DNA of 64,000 nt. Origin: Duodenibacillus massiliensis (GTDB taxonomy: Bacteria > Pseudomonadota > Gammaproteobacteria > Burkholderiales > Burkholderiaceae_F). The translations under genes were made by a program, and so were the position numbers. The stretch is taken from positions 571,017-635,016 of the forward strand of contig NZ_LT635861.1 of the NCBI RefSeq assembly GCF_900128485.1. Reading direction: 5' to 3'. The notes below the pieces were generated by a model that saw nothing but the letters and a program-made list of their open reading frames with translations, ran no database searches and was not told the origin of the DNA. The first letter of the stretch is position 1. Each line of letters opens with the position of its first letter. Positions 25,740 through 34,927 of this stretch are shown piece by piece.

Positions 25740-27023
25740 ATGCTCATTACATTCATTATCTGTGCCCTGATTCTGACGGCGGCGGGGCTTGCCCTCATCG
25801 TCTGGGGGCTTGTGAAAAAGCACCGCGCGGATGCCGGAAAGGTGAGAGCCGAGCAAAACCTCGCGCTTTTGCGCGCTCAGTACGCCGAGCTTGAAGCCGA
25901 CTACAAGGCTGGCAAAATTCCCGAGGACGAGTACACCGAGACCAAGACGGAAATCGAACACCGTGTGATCGAGGAGACTGCTGAAGGTGAGGAGAGCGTG
26001 CGGCGCGACGGCCGTCAGGGGCTTTACGCCGCCTTCGTGATTGTCGTTGCTGTCCCCGTTCTTGCGTTTGTGGGGTATGAGTACCTGGGGTCTCCGCAGG
26101 CACTGGACCCGGTCTTTATGCAGCAACAGCAGCAGAACATGACCGGCATGCAGGGACACTCCGAAGCCGATCTGATGGATTCCATCAAACTGCTGGAAGA
26201 CCGTCTGAAGGAAAATCCCGACAACGCCGACGGCTGGATGATGCTCGCCAAGACCTACGCGTCCTTTAAAAACTGGAAGGAAAGTTCGCGCGCGTTTGCT
26301 GAGGTAAACCGCCTTGTGCCGCACAACCCGGACGTTCTCGCGGACTGGGCGGACGTTCTGGCAGCGACCACAGGTTCCATTGAAGGTAAGCCTCAGGAAC
26401 TCATTGAGGAGGCTCTGAAAATCGATCCGATGCACTGGAAGGCACTGGCTCTGATGGGAACGCTCTGCTACGACAAGCGTGACTTTAAGGGTGCCGTGAC
26501 TTACTGGGAGCGCATGCGTTCGGGCACTGAGCAGGGCAGCGAAGAGTGGCGTCAGATCACGGAAAACATTGAGCAGGCCCGCCGCATGGGGGGACTTCCT
26601 GCCGAGACAAGCGCCCTGCAGCCGGCACCTGCCGGGGTCAAAGCGCCCGTGAAGGAAAAGGCCGCGGCGCCCGGTAAGGTCTTTATTACCGGAACGGTGG
26701 ATGTGGCCCCCGCGATGAAGGGAAAACTCACCGGTAAGGAAACGGTCTTTGTGTTTGCACGCAGTGTGACGGGCAGCAAAATGCCGGTTGCCTTTATCCG
26801 CCTGGATGCGGCAAACCTTCCCGCGAGTTTCCGCCTTGACGGCATGAGCCAGATGGGAATGGGCGTGAAGACCCTGGCTGACGTCATGGAAGCCATTGTT
26901 GAAGCGCGCGTTTCACGCTCCGGCAACTTTATGCCCGGTCCCGGCGATCTTGAGGGTTCCGCCGGAACCGTTAAGGTCGGGGCTGAAGGCGTGAAGATTG
27001 TGATTGACCGTGTGGTACCTTAA
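25740..27023 (+). CDS. ccmI: Cytochrome c maturation TPR protein CcmI
   Basis: A 427-aa bipartite protein. Residues 1-120 hold two membrane helices with a cytoplasmic coiled loop (RAEQNLALLRAQYAELEADYKAGKI). The periplasmic part contains TPR repeats (PDNADGWMMLAKTYASFKNW, DPMHWKALALMGTLCYDKRDF) and a C-terminal beta-rich domain (about 310-427). CcmI chaperones apocytochrome c C-termini to CcmFH. It is the last gene of the operon and is followed by a terminator. Confidence 0.92.
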   Translation: MLITFIICALILTAAGLALIVWGLVKKHRADAGKVRAEQNLALLRAQYAELEADYKAGKIPEDEYTETKTEIEHRVIEETAEGEESVRRDGRQGLYAAFVIVVAVPVLAFVGYEYLGSPQALDPVFMQQQQQNMTGMQGHSEADLMDSIKLLEDRLKENPDNADGWMMLAKTYASFKNWKESSRAFAEVNRLVPHNPDVLADWADVLAATTGSIEGKPQELIEEALKIDPMHWKALALMGTLCYDKRDFKGAVTYWERMRSGTEQGSEEWRQITENIEQARRMGGLPAETSALQPAPAGVKAPVKEKAAAPGKVFITGTVDVAPAMKGKLTGKETVFVFARSVTGSKMPVAFIRLDAANLPASFRLDGMSQMGMGVKTLADVMEAIVEARVSRSGNFMPGPGDLEGSAGTVKVGAEGVKIVIDRVVP

Positions 27024-27057
27024 GGTTTGCCTTCCGGTATCGCCTTAAGCTAAGCGG

Positions 27058-27092
27058 AAAAAGCAGCTGGAATCAGATCCCGCTGCTTTTTT
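27058..27092 (+). terminator. Terminator of the ccm operon
   Basis: AAAAAGCAGC pairs with GCTGCTTTTT across a 14-nt loop (27062-27067 with 27082-27087), with a T-run at the end. Confidence 0.75.
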
Positions 27093-27131
27093 CGTTATGT
27101 TGTCTGAAGTGCTTTTTGATGGAGATGAGTG

Positions 27132-27828
27132 ATGTCTGAAACCCCGTCTGAGCCGTCGGGCTCTCTGCAGTGCAGCCGCGGTGCTCATGATGCCGGCATC
27201 GGCTTTGCCTGCGGTTGCCGGACAAACGACCGCGACCGCGGCAAAAGCCAATCTTACCGTCGTGTTTTTTCCCGGTTTTGAAACAATCGATGCTATGGGA
27301 CCGGTGGAGATGCTCGGAAATCTTGCAGACTCCATGCGGTTTGTGTCGCTTGACGGCGGCATTGTCAAAAGCGCGCAGGGCGTGCCGGTGATGACGGAAA
27401 AGTTCGTGTCTGAGGATCCTGTGAGAATTCTTCTTGTGCCGGGCGCAGTGTCTCAGGTTCTGCCCAAAGAGAAAGCGTTTTTTGAGGCAGGTAAAGCCGC
27501 GGCACAAAAAGCAGAATATGTGCTCACGGTTTGTACAGGCTCATTTCTCGTGGCGCAGACAGGACTTCTGAAGGGACGCAAAGCGACGAGCAACAAAAAG
27601 GCACTGCCCATGGTGATGAAGTGCGTGCCGGATGTAAATTGGCAGAAGAAAGCCCGCCGGGTAGCAGACGGTAAGTTCTACACGTCCTCGGGTATTACGG
27701 CCGGCATGGATATGGCGCTTGGGTTTATTGCTGACCGGTATGGAGAAAACGAAGCTCGCCGTATTGCGGCATTTACCGAGTATCGCCAAAGCGCGGATCC
27801 GGCGGACGACCCGTTTGCGGCAGGTTAA
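27132..27828 (+). pseudogene. DJ-1/PfpI-family protein with a frameshift in its Tat-like signal peptide
   Basis: The body, readable from 27181, is a DJ-1/PfpI (GATase1-like) domain: LTVVFFPGFETIDAMGPVEML, nucleophile elbow VLTVCTGSFLVAQTGLL with the conserved Cys, and YTSSGITAGMDMALGF as in the isonitrile hydratase/AraC-type subgroup. The only good start is ATG 27132 with GGAG 7 nt upstream, but it is in another frame. Removing one C from the CCCC at 27142-27145 joins them into MSETRLSRRALCSAAAVLMM..., a convincing twin-arginine signal. So either a 1-nt insertion inactivates export, or the run is a sequencing error or a phase-variable tract. Translation from GTG 27181 would give a signal-less protein. 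Confidence 0.7.
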
Positions 27829-27896
27829 CGGACTGCGGGTGCAGAAGAACGTCATCGACTGCGTGGCGCCGTAATGTCGTTCTGCTCTTTTGCAGC

Positions 27897-27936
27897 AAAA
27901 ACCGCCGTCTCTGTCAGAGAGTCCGGCGGTTTTTTG
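27897..27936 (+). terminator. Terminator after the DJ-1/PfpI gene
   Basis: ACCGCCG (27901-27907) pairs with CGGCGGT (27924-27930), followed by T6. Confidence 0.75.
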
Positions 27937-28076
27937 TAACTTCCCGGGCCGCAGCCGTTACGGAGCGCGAGCCTTTGCAAAGCTCTGTTTCGGGGTGTTG
28001 CAGAATGAGTTTTTAAAGGAAAAAGGCGGGCACAATAGGATCTGAGCAGTACTTAACAACAAAAAGGACATAAAAA

Positions 28077-28844
28077 ATGAGAGCAACGCATTCTCTGAAG
28101 ATTCTGGCTTTTGTAACGCTTGCCGCGGCCGGCTCTGCCGCGCTTGCTCAGCTTCCTGAAGGTGTGCAGACGGGCCGTAACGGTACGGAAGTGATGCTTA
28201 CCGGTCAGGCAACGCTCACACAGACAAACAACGAAGCCGTCGTGAATCTCTACTGCACGGAAATCGGTGCTGATGCGGCTGACGTTGCGCGCAAGGTGAT
28301 TGAAGCTACGAACACGGGGCTCACCGAACTCAAAAAACTTGGCCTCGATGCCCGTTATGAAACGACGCAGCTCTCAAGCTGGCCGCACTACAGCGACACC
28401 GTAAAGACGGCGCGCACAAAGACTGCTGCCCCGAAGATCACCGGCTGGCAGGTCCGTCAGAACGTGCAGATCACCGTCAAGGACGCGGAAAGCGCCGCCA
28501 AGATCGCTCAGGCAGCACAGAAGTACTTTGCCTTTGAAAGTGTGAATTTCTCCCTGAGCCGCGAAGCGCAGGAAGCTATGCAGGGGACGCTCACCCGTAT
28601 GGCGATTGAAAACGCCGCCAAAAAAGCTGTGGAAGCGGCCAAAGCGCTCGGCAAGACCGCCTCTGACGTGAGGATTGAAAGTCTCTCCTTTAACGGTAGC
28701 GGCAACTACTATGCGCCCCGGATGCTCAGGGCCAGTGCCGTGATGGACGCCGCAGCCGGTAAGGCAAGCGCTGCACTCCCGGTTTTTGAAGCCGGTGATA
28801 CGTCGGTGACGATGACGGTGCAGGCAAAGGCCGTTATCCGTTAA
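28077..28844 (+). CDS. Exported SIMPL-domain (DUF541) protein
   Basis: A 255-aa protein with a signal peptide (MRATHSLKILAFVTLAAAGSAALAQ), predicted periplasmic or outer-membrane associated. The rest is one SIMPL/DUF541 domain: repeated beta-alpha units with VNLYCTEIGADAADVARKVIEATNTGLTEL, a WQVRQNVQITVKD strand, and the C-terminal TSVTMTVQAKAVIR. Members are linked to oxidative-stress tolerance (E. coli YggE), but the mechanism is unknown. It stands alone, convergent with the EamA gene and abutting it end to end. Confidence 0.85.
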   Translation: MRATHSLKILAFVTLAAAGSAALAQLPEGVQTGRNGTEVMLTGQATLTQTNNEAVVNLYCTEIGADAADVARKVIEATNTGLTELKKLGLDARYETTQLSSWPHYSDTVKTARTKTAAPKITGWQVRQNVQITVKDAESAAKIAQAAQKYFAFESVNFSLSREAQEAMQGTLTRMAIENAAKKAVEAAKALGKTASDVRIESLSFNGSGNYYAPRMLRASAVMDAAAGKASAALPVFEAGDTSVTMTVQAKAVIR

Positions 28845-29816
28845 TCACTGTTTTTCCACATTCGCGCGGGCGCGGCGACGGGCTGACAAAACGGCCTCGA
28901 CCTGCGCCTGTTCTTTTTCAAGGCGCCGGGCGTTGAGTGACTGTGCTGTCACCGCTACCACAATGATGACGCCGCCAAAAATTTCAATCCACGTCATGGT
29001 GACTCCGAGCAGCATGACCGACAAAACCACGGCTACGAGCGGTTCGGCACTTGTGAGCATCGAGGCAATTGCAGGCGAAATGTAGCGGGTGCTTGCAAGA
29101 AACGCCGTAAGCGCAATGACGGTCCCCACGATCACAATAAAGGCAAAGCAAAGCGAGGACTCCCAGGTCCACTGTGCGTGAGAGGTCCAGGGCGGATTGA
29201 TAAAGCAGGCAATAACGCCGCCGATAAAAATCCCCCAGCTCACAACGGGTGTTGTGCCTCCGACGCGCGCCATGACGCGTTTGGGTTGCAGCGTATAGAT
29301 GATAAAGGTGATGATCGCGGCAAGCGACCACAGGCACCCGGTGAGGGAGAGATGAACCGAGCTTAAGTCCCCCTTGGTGACAAGAAGCGTTACGCCCACC
29401 ACGGCGCAGAGCATGCAGCCCATCTCAAAGACCCGCACACGTCTGTGGGCAAAAAGCGCGAGGTAGAGCACCACGAATAAGGGCGTCATCGACTGGAAAA
29501 TGGTCGCGGTGCCGGCGTTAAGGTAAAAAATCGCGAGGAAAAACGTGAGTTGCGACACTCCGATCATGATGCCGCAAAGCGTGATGTCAAAGGCGTCGCG
29601 CTTATTTTGCATGGGAGCAAGAGCAGCTTTTCCGCGCTGCAGAAACAGCAGAATCAGAAGAATGCTTCCGGCACAAAGAAGCCTGAGACTCACAAGGCCC
29701 CAGGGTGTAAAAGAAAAGTGCTGCAGGACGTTTTGGCCCGCAACACCCATCGCGCCCCAGGCGCTTGCACCGAGTAACGCCAGCAAAATACCTTTGGTGG
29801 AATTGGATAACTGCAT
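28845..29816 (-). CDS. DMT-superfamily (EamA) metabolite exporter
   Basis: A 323-aa inner-membrane protein with ten hydrophobic segments in two EamA repeats (LALLGASAWGAMGVAGQNVL and LAAIITFIIYTLQPKRVM). The second repeat ends in the typical SAEPLVAVVLSVMLLGVTMTWIEIFGGVIIV. The substrate is not predictable; relatives export amino acids or other small metabolites. A charged C-terminal tail of about 35 residues faces the cytoplasm. Confidence 0.88.
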   Translation of the reverse strand: MQLSNSTKGILLALLGASAWGAMGVAGQNVLQHFSFTPWGLVSLRLLCAGSILLILLFLQRGKAALAPMQNKRDAFDITLCGIMIGVSQLTFFLAIFYLNAGTATIFQSMTPLFVVLYLALFAHRRVRVFEMGCMLCAVVGVTLLVTKGDLSSVHLSLTGCLWSLAAIITFIIYTLQPKRVMARVGGTTPVVSWGIFIGGVIACFINPPWTSHAQWTWESSLCFAFIVIVGTVIALTAFLASTRYISPAIASMLTSAEPLVAVVLSVMLLGVTMTWIEIFGGVIIVVAVTAQSLNARRLEKEQAQVEAVLSARRRARANVEKQ

Positions 29817-29908
29817 TCCTGCACCGTCTGCCTTAACGAAAACGGGCGGATGATATTACGAAGGGCGGCAGCGAAAGTCCGGCGGCGTTGATCTGAGGAA
29901 AACGTCCG

Positions 29909-31435
29909 TCAGATCGGTGACATGTTTTTCATGGCCTTTGCAATCTGCGCGTCTTCGGGCGTCAGATAACGGCTTGTGGTGCCGATTGAGGCGTGGCCCA
30001 TCGCGTTTTGCACGACGTTGATGTCCATGGTGCGCAAGGCACAGGAGGCAAAGGTGTGACGCAGCCAGTGGGTCGAGGCGGCCCGGAGTTTGGCGGCGTC
30101 TGCGGGACTTTTGTCTTCAGCGGCAAGCGCAGCGCCCTCAAAGAAATTTTCCAGTGCCCTGTACAGCCCCGAGCGCGAAATCGCGGTAAGGCTTGCGGGG
30201 TCCTTTTTTCGCCCGATCCCGAGACTGGCGACAAGCGCTGTTTTGGGATCGGCTTTTAAAACCGGGGGGAGGTCTCTGAGGCTGAAGTAGAGATTGATGG
30301 CGTCAAGCGCTTCGCTGCTTACGGGCAGCCGCCTTACCTTGTCGCCCTTGCCGACGATTTCGATCACGAGAAGATCATCGTCGCCGATTCGCCGCGTCAC
30401 GAGCCACCCGGCTTGGGCGTGAATGATTTCAGAGGCGCGCATCCCGAGGCCCTTACCGAGACAGAGCACCACGCGGATGCGGGCGGAAGCGAGGTTTTCC
30501 GGAAGGCTGTCCAAGTACTCGAGCACGTCTTCCCACTGGGATTCAGACAGCGACCTGTCGGCAAAATCGCGCGGGGCACCTTCGCCCGGAAGAAGCCTCA
30601 CTTTGCCTGAGACCTGATCAAAGGGGTTGTACTGCAGATAGCCGGTTTTGACGAGAAAACTGAAGAGAAGCCGGATCACGGTCAGGCTTGTTTTGCGGCT
30701 TGTGGCGGTTAAGGGGCCGTTATAGGGCCGCCATGCCGGCGACGTTCTTGCGGCATTTTTCGGGCCGATCCAAAGTGCCTGAGGTTCTTTCCAGAGTTGC
30801 TGCCAGACGGCCGGATCCGTGCGCCCGAGGCCTTCAAGCCACCGGGGAAAAAGGGCGGCGTCTTTGGCGGTGATGGAACTTAAGGCAAGTCCCCGCTCAA
30901 GCGTGCACCAGAGAATAAAGCGCTCGGCTTCCTTGCGGTACTGCGCGCGGGTGTTGGGATTGACGGCGCGTGCCGCGAGCCATTGGTTCACGGCCTCAAG
31001 GTCGTTGCCGGCCTCAAGCATCCCGCCGCGACCGACGCGGTTGGTGCCGAGGCGGCCCGAGAGGTCGCCCGCAAGCTGCATTTCTTCCATCGGCCGGACA
31101 GCAAGAGCACAGTCTGAAGCCGGTTCCCGGGTTTTAAGCGATTCAGGTGCTTCGCCCGGCGGATAAAAGCGCGCGGTGATTTCTCCGAGGCCCGGAACAG
31201 CGCTCTTCATCCAGTCAATGAGTGCCACGGCGTCTTCGCGTGAGAGTCCCTGCAGCTGCCGGTACCAGTTGCCGCCCACGTTGGCGGCACACTCGTAGAG
31301 ATCTTCCGGGGTGAGCAGCCCGAATTCGGTCAGTGGCGCCGCCACACGATGCGCGAGATCCGCGGGCAACACGTCAGCCAGGGCTGCCGTTTCGATGTCA
31401 TCGTCCAAAACCTCAATACCGGCCATGATCTGCAT
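29909..31435 (-). CDS. Tyrosine site-specific recombinase with N-terminal DUF3701-like domain
   Basis: A 508-aa recombinase. Residues about 20-110 resemble the DUF3701 helix-hairpin-helix-like region found in some betaproteobacterial integrases (LLTPEDLYECAANVGGNWYRQLQGL). A SAM-like core-binding domain follows (about 150-290), then the catalytic domain: Arg in GLGMRASEI, HWLRH, GHASIGTTSRYL with the Tyr nucleophile. No phage or plasmid genes surround it and no att repeat is evident, so it may be a resident chromosomal recombinase rather than an active integrase. Divergent from the unknown gene at 31562. Confidence 0.85.
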   Translation of the reverse strand: MQIMAGIEVLDDDIETAALADVLPADLAHRVAAPLTEFGLLTPEDLYECAANVGGNWYRQLQGLSREDAVALIDWMKSAVPGLGEITARFYPPGEAPESLKTREPASDCALAVRPMEEMQLAGDLSGRLGTNRVGRGGMLEAGNDLEAVNQWLAARAVNPNTRAQYRKEAERFILWCTLERGLALSSITAKDAALFPRWLEGLGRTDPAVWQQLWKEPQALWIGPKNAARTSPAWRPYNGPLTATSRKTSLTVIRLLFSFLVKTGYLQYNPFDQVSGKVRLLPGEGAPRDFADRSLSESQWEDVLEYLDSLPENLASARIRVVLCLGKGLGMRASEIIHAQAGWLVTRRIGDDDLLVIEIVGKGDKVRRLPVSSEALDAINLYFSLRDLPPVLKADPKTALVASLGIGRKKDPASLTAISRSGLYRALENFFEGAALAAEDKSPADAAKLRAASTHWLRHTFASCALRTMDINVVQNAMGHASIGTTSRYLTPEDAQIAKAMKNMSPI

Positions 31436-31561
31436 GTCTTTGGCCCGCGGACTGATGAAAAATCAAAGCCCGCGCGCGTTAAAATTGAAACCTTTGCATC
31501 ACGGACCGCAACGGTCCGTATCCAAACAACAAACAAGTCTAATTGTAGGTGGGAGAAGAAC

Positions 31562-32509
31562 GTGTCGCTTGCTGCATTTGATCTGACGCTTGAAGGCGCA
31601 CTGCATCAGGGTACGACCTCAGAAGACAGTGCCGTCTCCAGAACCATTATCGGCATGGACCGGCTGCTCACCAATGCAACCCGTGCGCTCTACGGCTACC
31701 TTGTGGATCCGGAAGTGGATGTGCGCCGCAAGGATAAGGCGGGGGCCTATGAGATCGATCTCGGGTTCAGGAGTAACTTCGGCATGGCCCGCCGTGCGTG
31801 GCTCTCCGGTCAGAGCCGGTACGAAAATCCGCAGCCCGCGGCCGTGATGCGGGCTTTGGGGTGGTATCAGAAGGATCTGGCAGAACCCGGTGAAGCCGAA
31901 GTGGAAGAGGGTACGCAGACCGGGCTTGTGCCGCTTTTACTGGCCATGGACGGGCGCGAACCCGACCGCATTGACCTCGTGGGTGACAAAGTTGACATTG
32001 AAGCGGGCGATCAGCTCTGGCATATCACGAACGACGCCTACCGCCTCTGGCGTCACATTGAAGTGCGCAGGGGCCTTGCCGAGATCGCCAAGGCTCTGGC
32101 TTCCGCGGAAGTCTCCCGCATGATCATTACGGACCGCAATGAGAACGCCGAACTCTGCAGGCTTGATGCCCGCGCAGTCTCGGCCCTTGCCATGCCTGAG
32201 CCGCGTGACGTGCTTTTGGTCGATGAAACCCGCACGATGGCTCTTGCGCTTGCCGCGCCCGTTTTCTGCAATGACCGCTTCTGGACGTTCGTGGACGGTG
32301 CTCAGACAATCAGGGCCCGTATGTGCGACAAGGCCTTCTTAAACATCATCGATAACGGCGTGTTTGCTCTGAAGCCCGGTGAAATTCTGGTCGTCAACAT
32401 GCATGTCACGACCGTGCAGACTCCCGAGGGCCTTAAGAGTACGTATGACATCGTGCGTGTGGTCGATCACCGCAAGCCCGGCCGTCACCTGCCGATGCCC
32501 GGCATCTAG
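31562..32509 (+). CDS. Uncharacterised 315-aa protein
   Basis: I do not recognise a family. A GTG start with GGGAG upstream. The protein is soluble, acidic and without a signal peptide or membrane helix. The N-terminal region contains SRTIIGMDRLLTNATRALYGYLVDPEVDVRRKDKAGAYEIDL; the centre is rich in Asp, Glu and Arg; the C-terminal 100 residues form a predicted alternating alpha/beta stretch ending LVVNMHVTTVQTPEGLKSTYDIVRVVDH. It is divergent from the recombinase and lies 24 nt before the sensor kinase, so it may share a transcript with the latter. Confidence 0.7.
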   Translation: MSLAAFDLTLEGALHQGTTSEDSAVSRTIIGMDRLLTNATRALYGYLVDPEVDVRRKDKAGAYEIDLGFRSNFGMARRAWLSGQSRYENPQPAAVMRALGWYQKDLAEPGEAEVEEGTQTGLVPLLLAMDGREPDRIDLVGDKVDIEAGDQLWHITNDAYRLWRHIEVRRGLAEIAKALASAEVSRMIITDRNENAELCRLDARAVSALAMPEPRDVLLVDETRTMALALAAPVFCNDRFWTFVDGAQTIRARMCDKAFLNIIDNGVFALKPGEILVVNMHVTTVQTPEGLKSTYDIVRVVDHRKPGRHLPMPGI

Positions 32510-32533
32510 TCTGCTTTAAATCCGGGAAATCAC

Positions 32534-34489
32534 GTGAAAAACCGTATCCGCGTACTGGCTGTCGTTGTTGTTCTGCTTTTTATCGGTGTTTACGGCGCCG
32601 TTAAAGCTGACTTTGCCATCAGCCGCAGCACCGCGCCCGCGCAGGCGCCCGACGCCGTGGAAAACATCGCTCCGTTTCTGGATCCGGCGCTCACCAAAAG
32701 CATTGAGCGCGCCACCGTCAAAATCGTGTCCGGAGAAAACGGAGACGGTGAGCGCGAAGGTATGCCCACTTATGCCTTTTCCGCACCGATGCGCGTGGGC
32801 ATCATTACCGAAGCGCAGCTCGTGGACCGCGGCGAAATGGTGCGTTCCACCCTTGAGCAGCTTTATCACACCTTCGGGCGCGACAATGTGGAGGTTCTGA
32901 GTTACGGTAAAAAAGATCTGCAGGAAGAACTGCAGTCCGGGCGTCTGGATTTTGTGCTTGCCGATTCCGCGTTTTACAGCGAAATGGAAGCGCTTGCGGG
33001 ATTAAAGGGCCTGGCAAGTCTCTGGTCCACTGAAACGAGTGATCCCAAGGAAAGTATCGGCGCGGTCTATTTCACCCGCACCGACACCGATATTCTCACC
33101 GTGGAACAGATGAAGGGGCGCCCCGTGGCGGCGACATCTCCGGTGAGTTTTGAAGGCACCCTCGTGCCGCGGCGCGATCTGCTGCAAAGAGGCCTTGTGC
33201 CCAACGTCCTTTTAAAGGGCGTGGTTTATTACGGCATCAATCCCTTAAACGTGGTGGAAGCGGTGCTTGAGCGCAAGACCGCGGATGTGGGGATACTGCC
33301 CGCGTGCGCGCTGGAACATCTGGCCTCCGAGCGCGGCATTCATCCGGACAATCTGCGCTATCTCGGACTGAGAAAAGGCGGGCCCCTGATGTGCGCACGC
33401 AGCACCGAGCTTTACCCGAGCTGGTACTTTGCCGTGACGCCCGGAACCGACCCGCAGCTCACCAAGGCCGTGAGCGCGTCGCTTTACGTGATGCCGGGGT
33501 TCGGTAAGGGAAGCGACTGGGGCTTTCCCGTTTCCAACCGCGCCGTGCACGATCTCTTTTTCGATCTCAAGATCGGCCCCTACGAGCACCTGGCGCGCTG
33601 GAGCTTTGAGCGCTTTGTGCGGGAGCAGACGAGCTTTTTCTTCGCTTTGGTTTTGGGGGTTGTCTTTATTCTCTGCTACGCGTTTCTCGTCTCCGTAATG
33701 GTGCGCCTCAGGACGCGCCAGCTCAGGGAAGCGATGGCTGACAGAAGCCGCATCGAAAAGCAGGCCGCGGCCAGCCGCGACCATATCGCCAACCTTGAGC
33801 GCACCGGTATCGTCGGGCAGATGTCCACAATGATTGCCCACGAATTGAAGCAACCCCTGGGCGCGATCACGAACTTTGCGAACGGCCTTTTGCGCCGTGC
33901 CAAGCGCGGGGCGCTTGATCCGCAGATGCTTACCGAAGTGCTCGAGGAAATCGTGGAACAGGGCACACGTGCAAGCGAAATCGTCAACCGCGTGCGCGCT
34001 TACGCCAAGCACCAGAATCCGGAACTCAAGGTTTCGGACATGAGTATCTGCATTGAGCGCGCGATTGAAACGTTCCGCAGAAGTAAACGCACAGACGCCC
34101 CGATCCGAAAGGCCGTGCATCCTTATCTCTGGGCTGAGATCGACAACTGGGAAATTGAGCTCGCGCTCTTAAACCTTCTTAAAAACGCAGCTGATGCGCT
34201 CGAGGGGCGGCCCGACGCTGAAATCACGGTGCGCGTCTACGCCGAAGACAAGTACTGGCGCATTGAGGTGAAGGATAACGGGGCCTTAATAACGCAGCAT
34301 GATGTCGATAAGTTCATGCAGCCGCTCGTTACGAGTAAATCAACGGGGCTCGGCCTGGGGCTTTCGATCATCGGCAGCATCGCCGAGCGCCATCACGGGC
34401 GCCTTGTTGCCACGCCCAACCCCAAGGGCGGCATGACCTTTGCCCTGGACATTCCGCGCGCGGAGATGCCCGAACATACCGCGATGTAA
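32534..34489 (+). CDS. TtrS-like sensor histidine kinase with PhnD-type periplasmic domain
   Basis: A 651-aa membrane kinase. Order: N-terminal helix (about 8-25), periplasmic PhnD/SBP-like ligand domain (about 75-355), second helix (about 372-395), a coiled linker, HisKA with MIAHELKQPLGAITNFANG (His436), and HATPase with N box NLLKNAADAL and G2 box GLGLGLS. TtrS of Salmonella, which senses tetrathionate, has this architecture. The G1 box reads DNGALI rather than DxGxG, a deviation that may weaken ATP binding. No response regulator or tetrathionate reductase gene is present here. GTG start. The ligand is unknown. Confidence 0.85.
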   Translation: MKNRIRVLAVVVVLLFIGVYGAVKADFAISRSTAPAQAPDAVENIAPFLDPALTKSIERATVKIVSGENGDGEREGMPTYAFSAPMRVGIITEAQLVDRGEMVRSTLEQLYHTFGRDNVEVLSYGKKDLQEELQSGRLDFVLADSAFYSEMEALAGLKGLASLWSTETSDPKESIGAVYFTRTDTDILTVEQMKGRPVAATSPVSFEGTLVPRRDLLQRGLVPNVLLKGVVYYGINPLNVVEAVLERKTADVGILPACALEHLASERGIHPDNLRYLGLRKGGPLMCARSTELYPSWYFAVTPGTDPQLTKAVSASLYVMPGFGKGSDWGFPVSNRAVHDLFFDLKIGPYEHLARWSFERFVREQTSFFFALVLGVVFILCYAFLVSVMVRLRTRQLREAMADRSRIEKQAAASRDHIANLERTGIVGQMSTMIAHELKQPLGAITNFANGLLRRAKRGALDPQMLTEVLEEIVEQGTRASEIVNRVRAYAKHQNPELKVSDMSICIERAIETFRRSKRTDAPIRKAVHPYLWAEIDNWEIELALLNLLKNAADALEGRPDAEITVRVYAEDKYWRIEVKDNGALITQHDVDKFMQPLVTSKSTGLGLGLSIIGSIAERHHGRLVATPNPKGGMTFALDIPRAEMPEHTAM

Positions 34490-34492
34490 CTG

Positions 34493-34783
34493 CTAGCGGC
34501 CGGCGATATTCCAGAAAACGCCGGCTGCGAGCAGCCAGAAGAGCACGGCGCTTGTGCGGTTCAGAATTATGTAAAAGATCTTTCCCTTCATACGCCGTCC
34601 GGCAAAGGCGGCCGTGTAGCTGTAGAGCACATGCACGGCCCAGACGAGCACCACAAACAGTCCGATTAAAAGCGTGATGCGCGGCACATAGTCGTCTTCC
34701 GATGCTACCCGTAAGCCCGCAAAATTGCGCAGGAAATTACGCTGTAGCGTAAAAGAGCGGGTATTTTGTGTGAGTAACATCAA
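34493..34783 (-). CDS. Small membrane protein, possible LysE/RhtB remnant
   Basis: A 96-aa protein with two hydrophobic segments (LLIGLFVVLVWAVHVLYSYTAAF and ILNRTSAVLFWLLAAGVFWNI). The ...KGKIFYIILNRTSAVLF tail resembles the C-terminal end of LysE/RhtB amino-acid exporters (LNRxSGxxFxxLG), which are about 205 aa long, so this may be a truncated relic. Equally it could be a genuine short membrane protein. Stop codons of this gene and the kinase lie 4 nt apart in convergent orientation. Confidence 0.45.
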   Translation of the reverse strand: MMLLTQNTRSFTLQRNFLRNFAGLRVASEDDYVPRITLLIGLFVVLVWAVHVLYSYTAAFAGRRMKGKIFYIILNRTSAVLFWLLAAGVFWNIAGR

Positions 34784-34927
34784 AACAAGTTGAAAAGCGG
34801 GGTTTTCGCAGGTGCTTCACGCAAGTTGCTGCACGGCTTGAAGCGCACTTTTCTTTTGCCTACGATGCCGCGTTACCGAGCTCTTCTGCGGGCTCAGAAA
34901 CCTATCCTATTGAAACAGGGAGAAACC

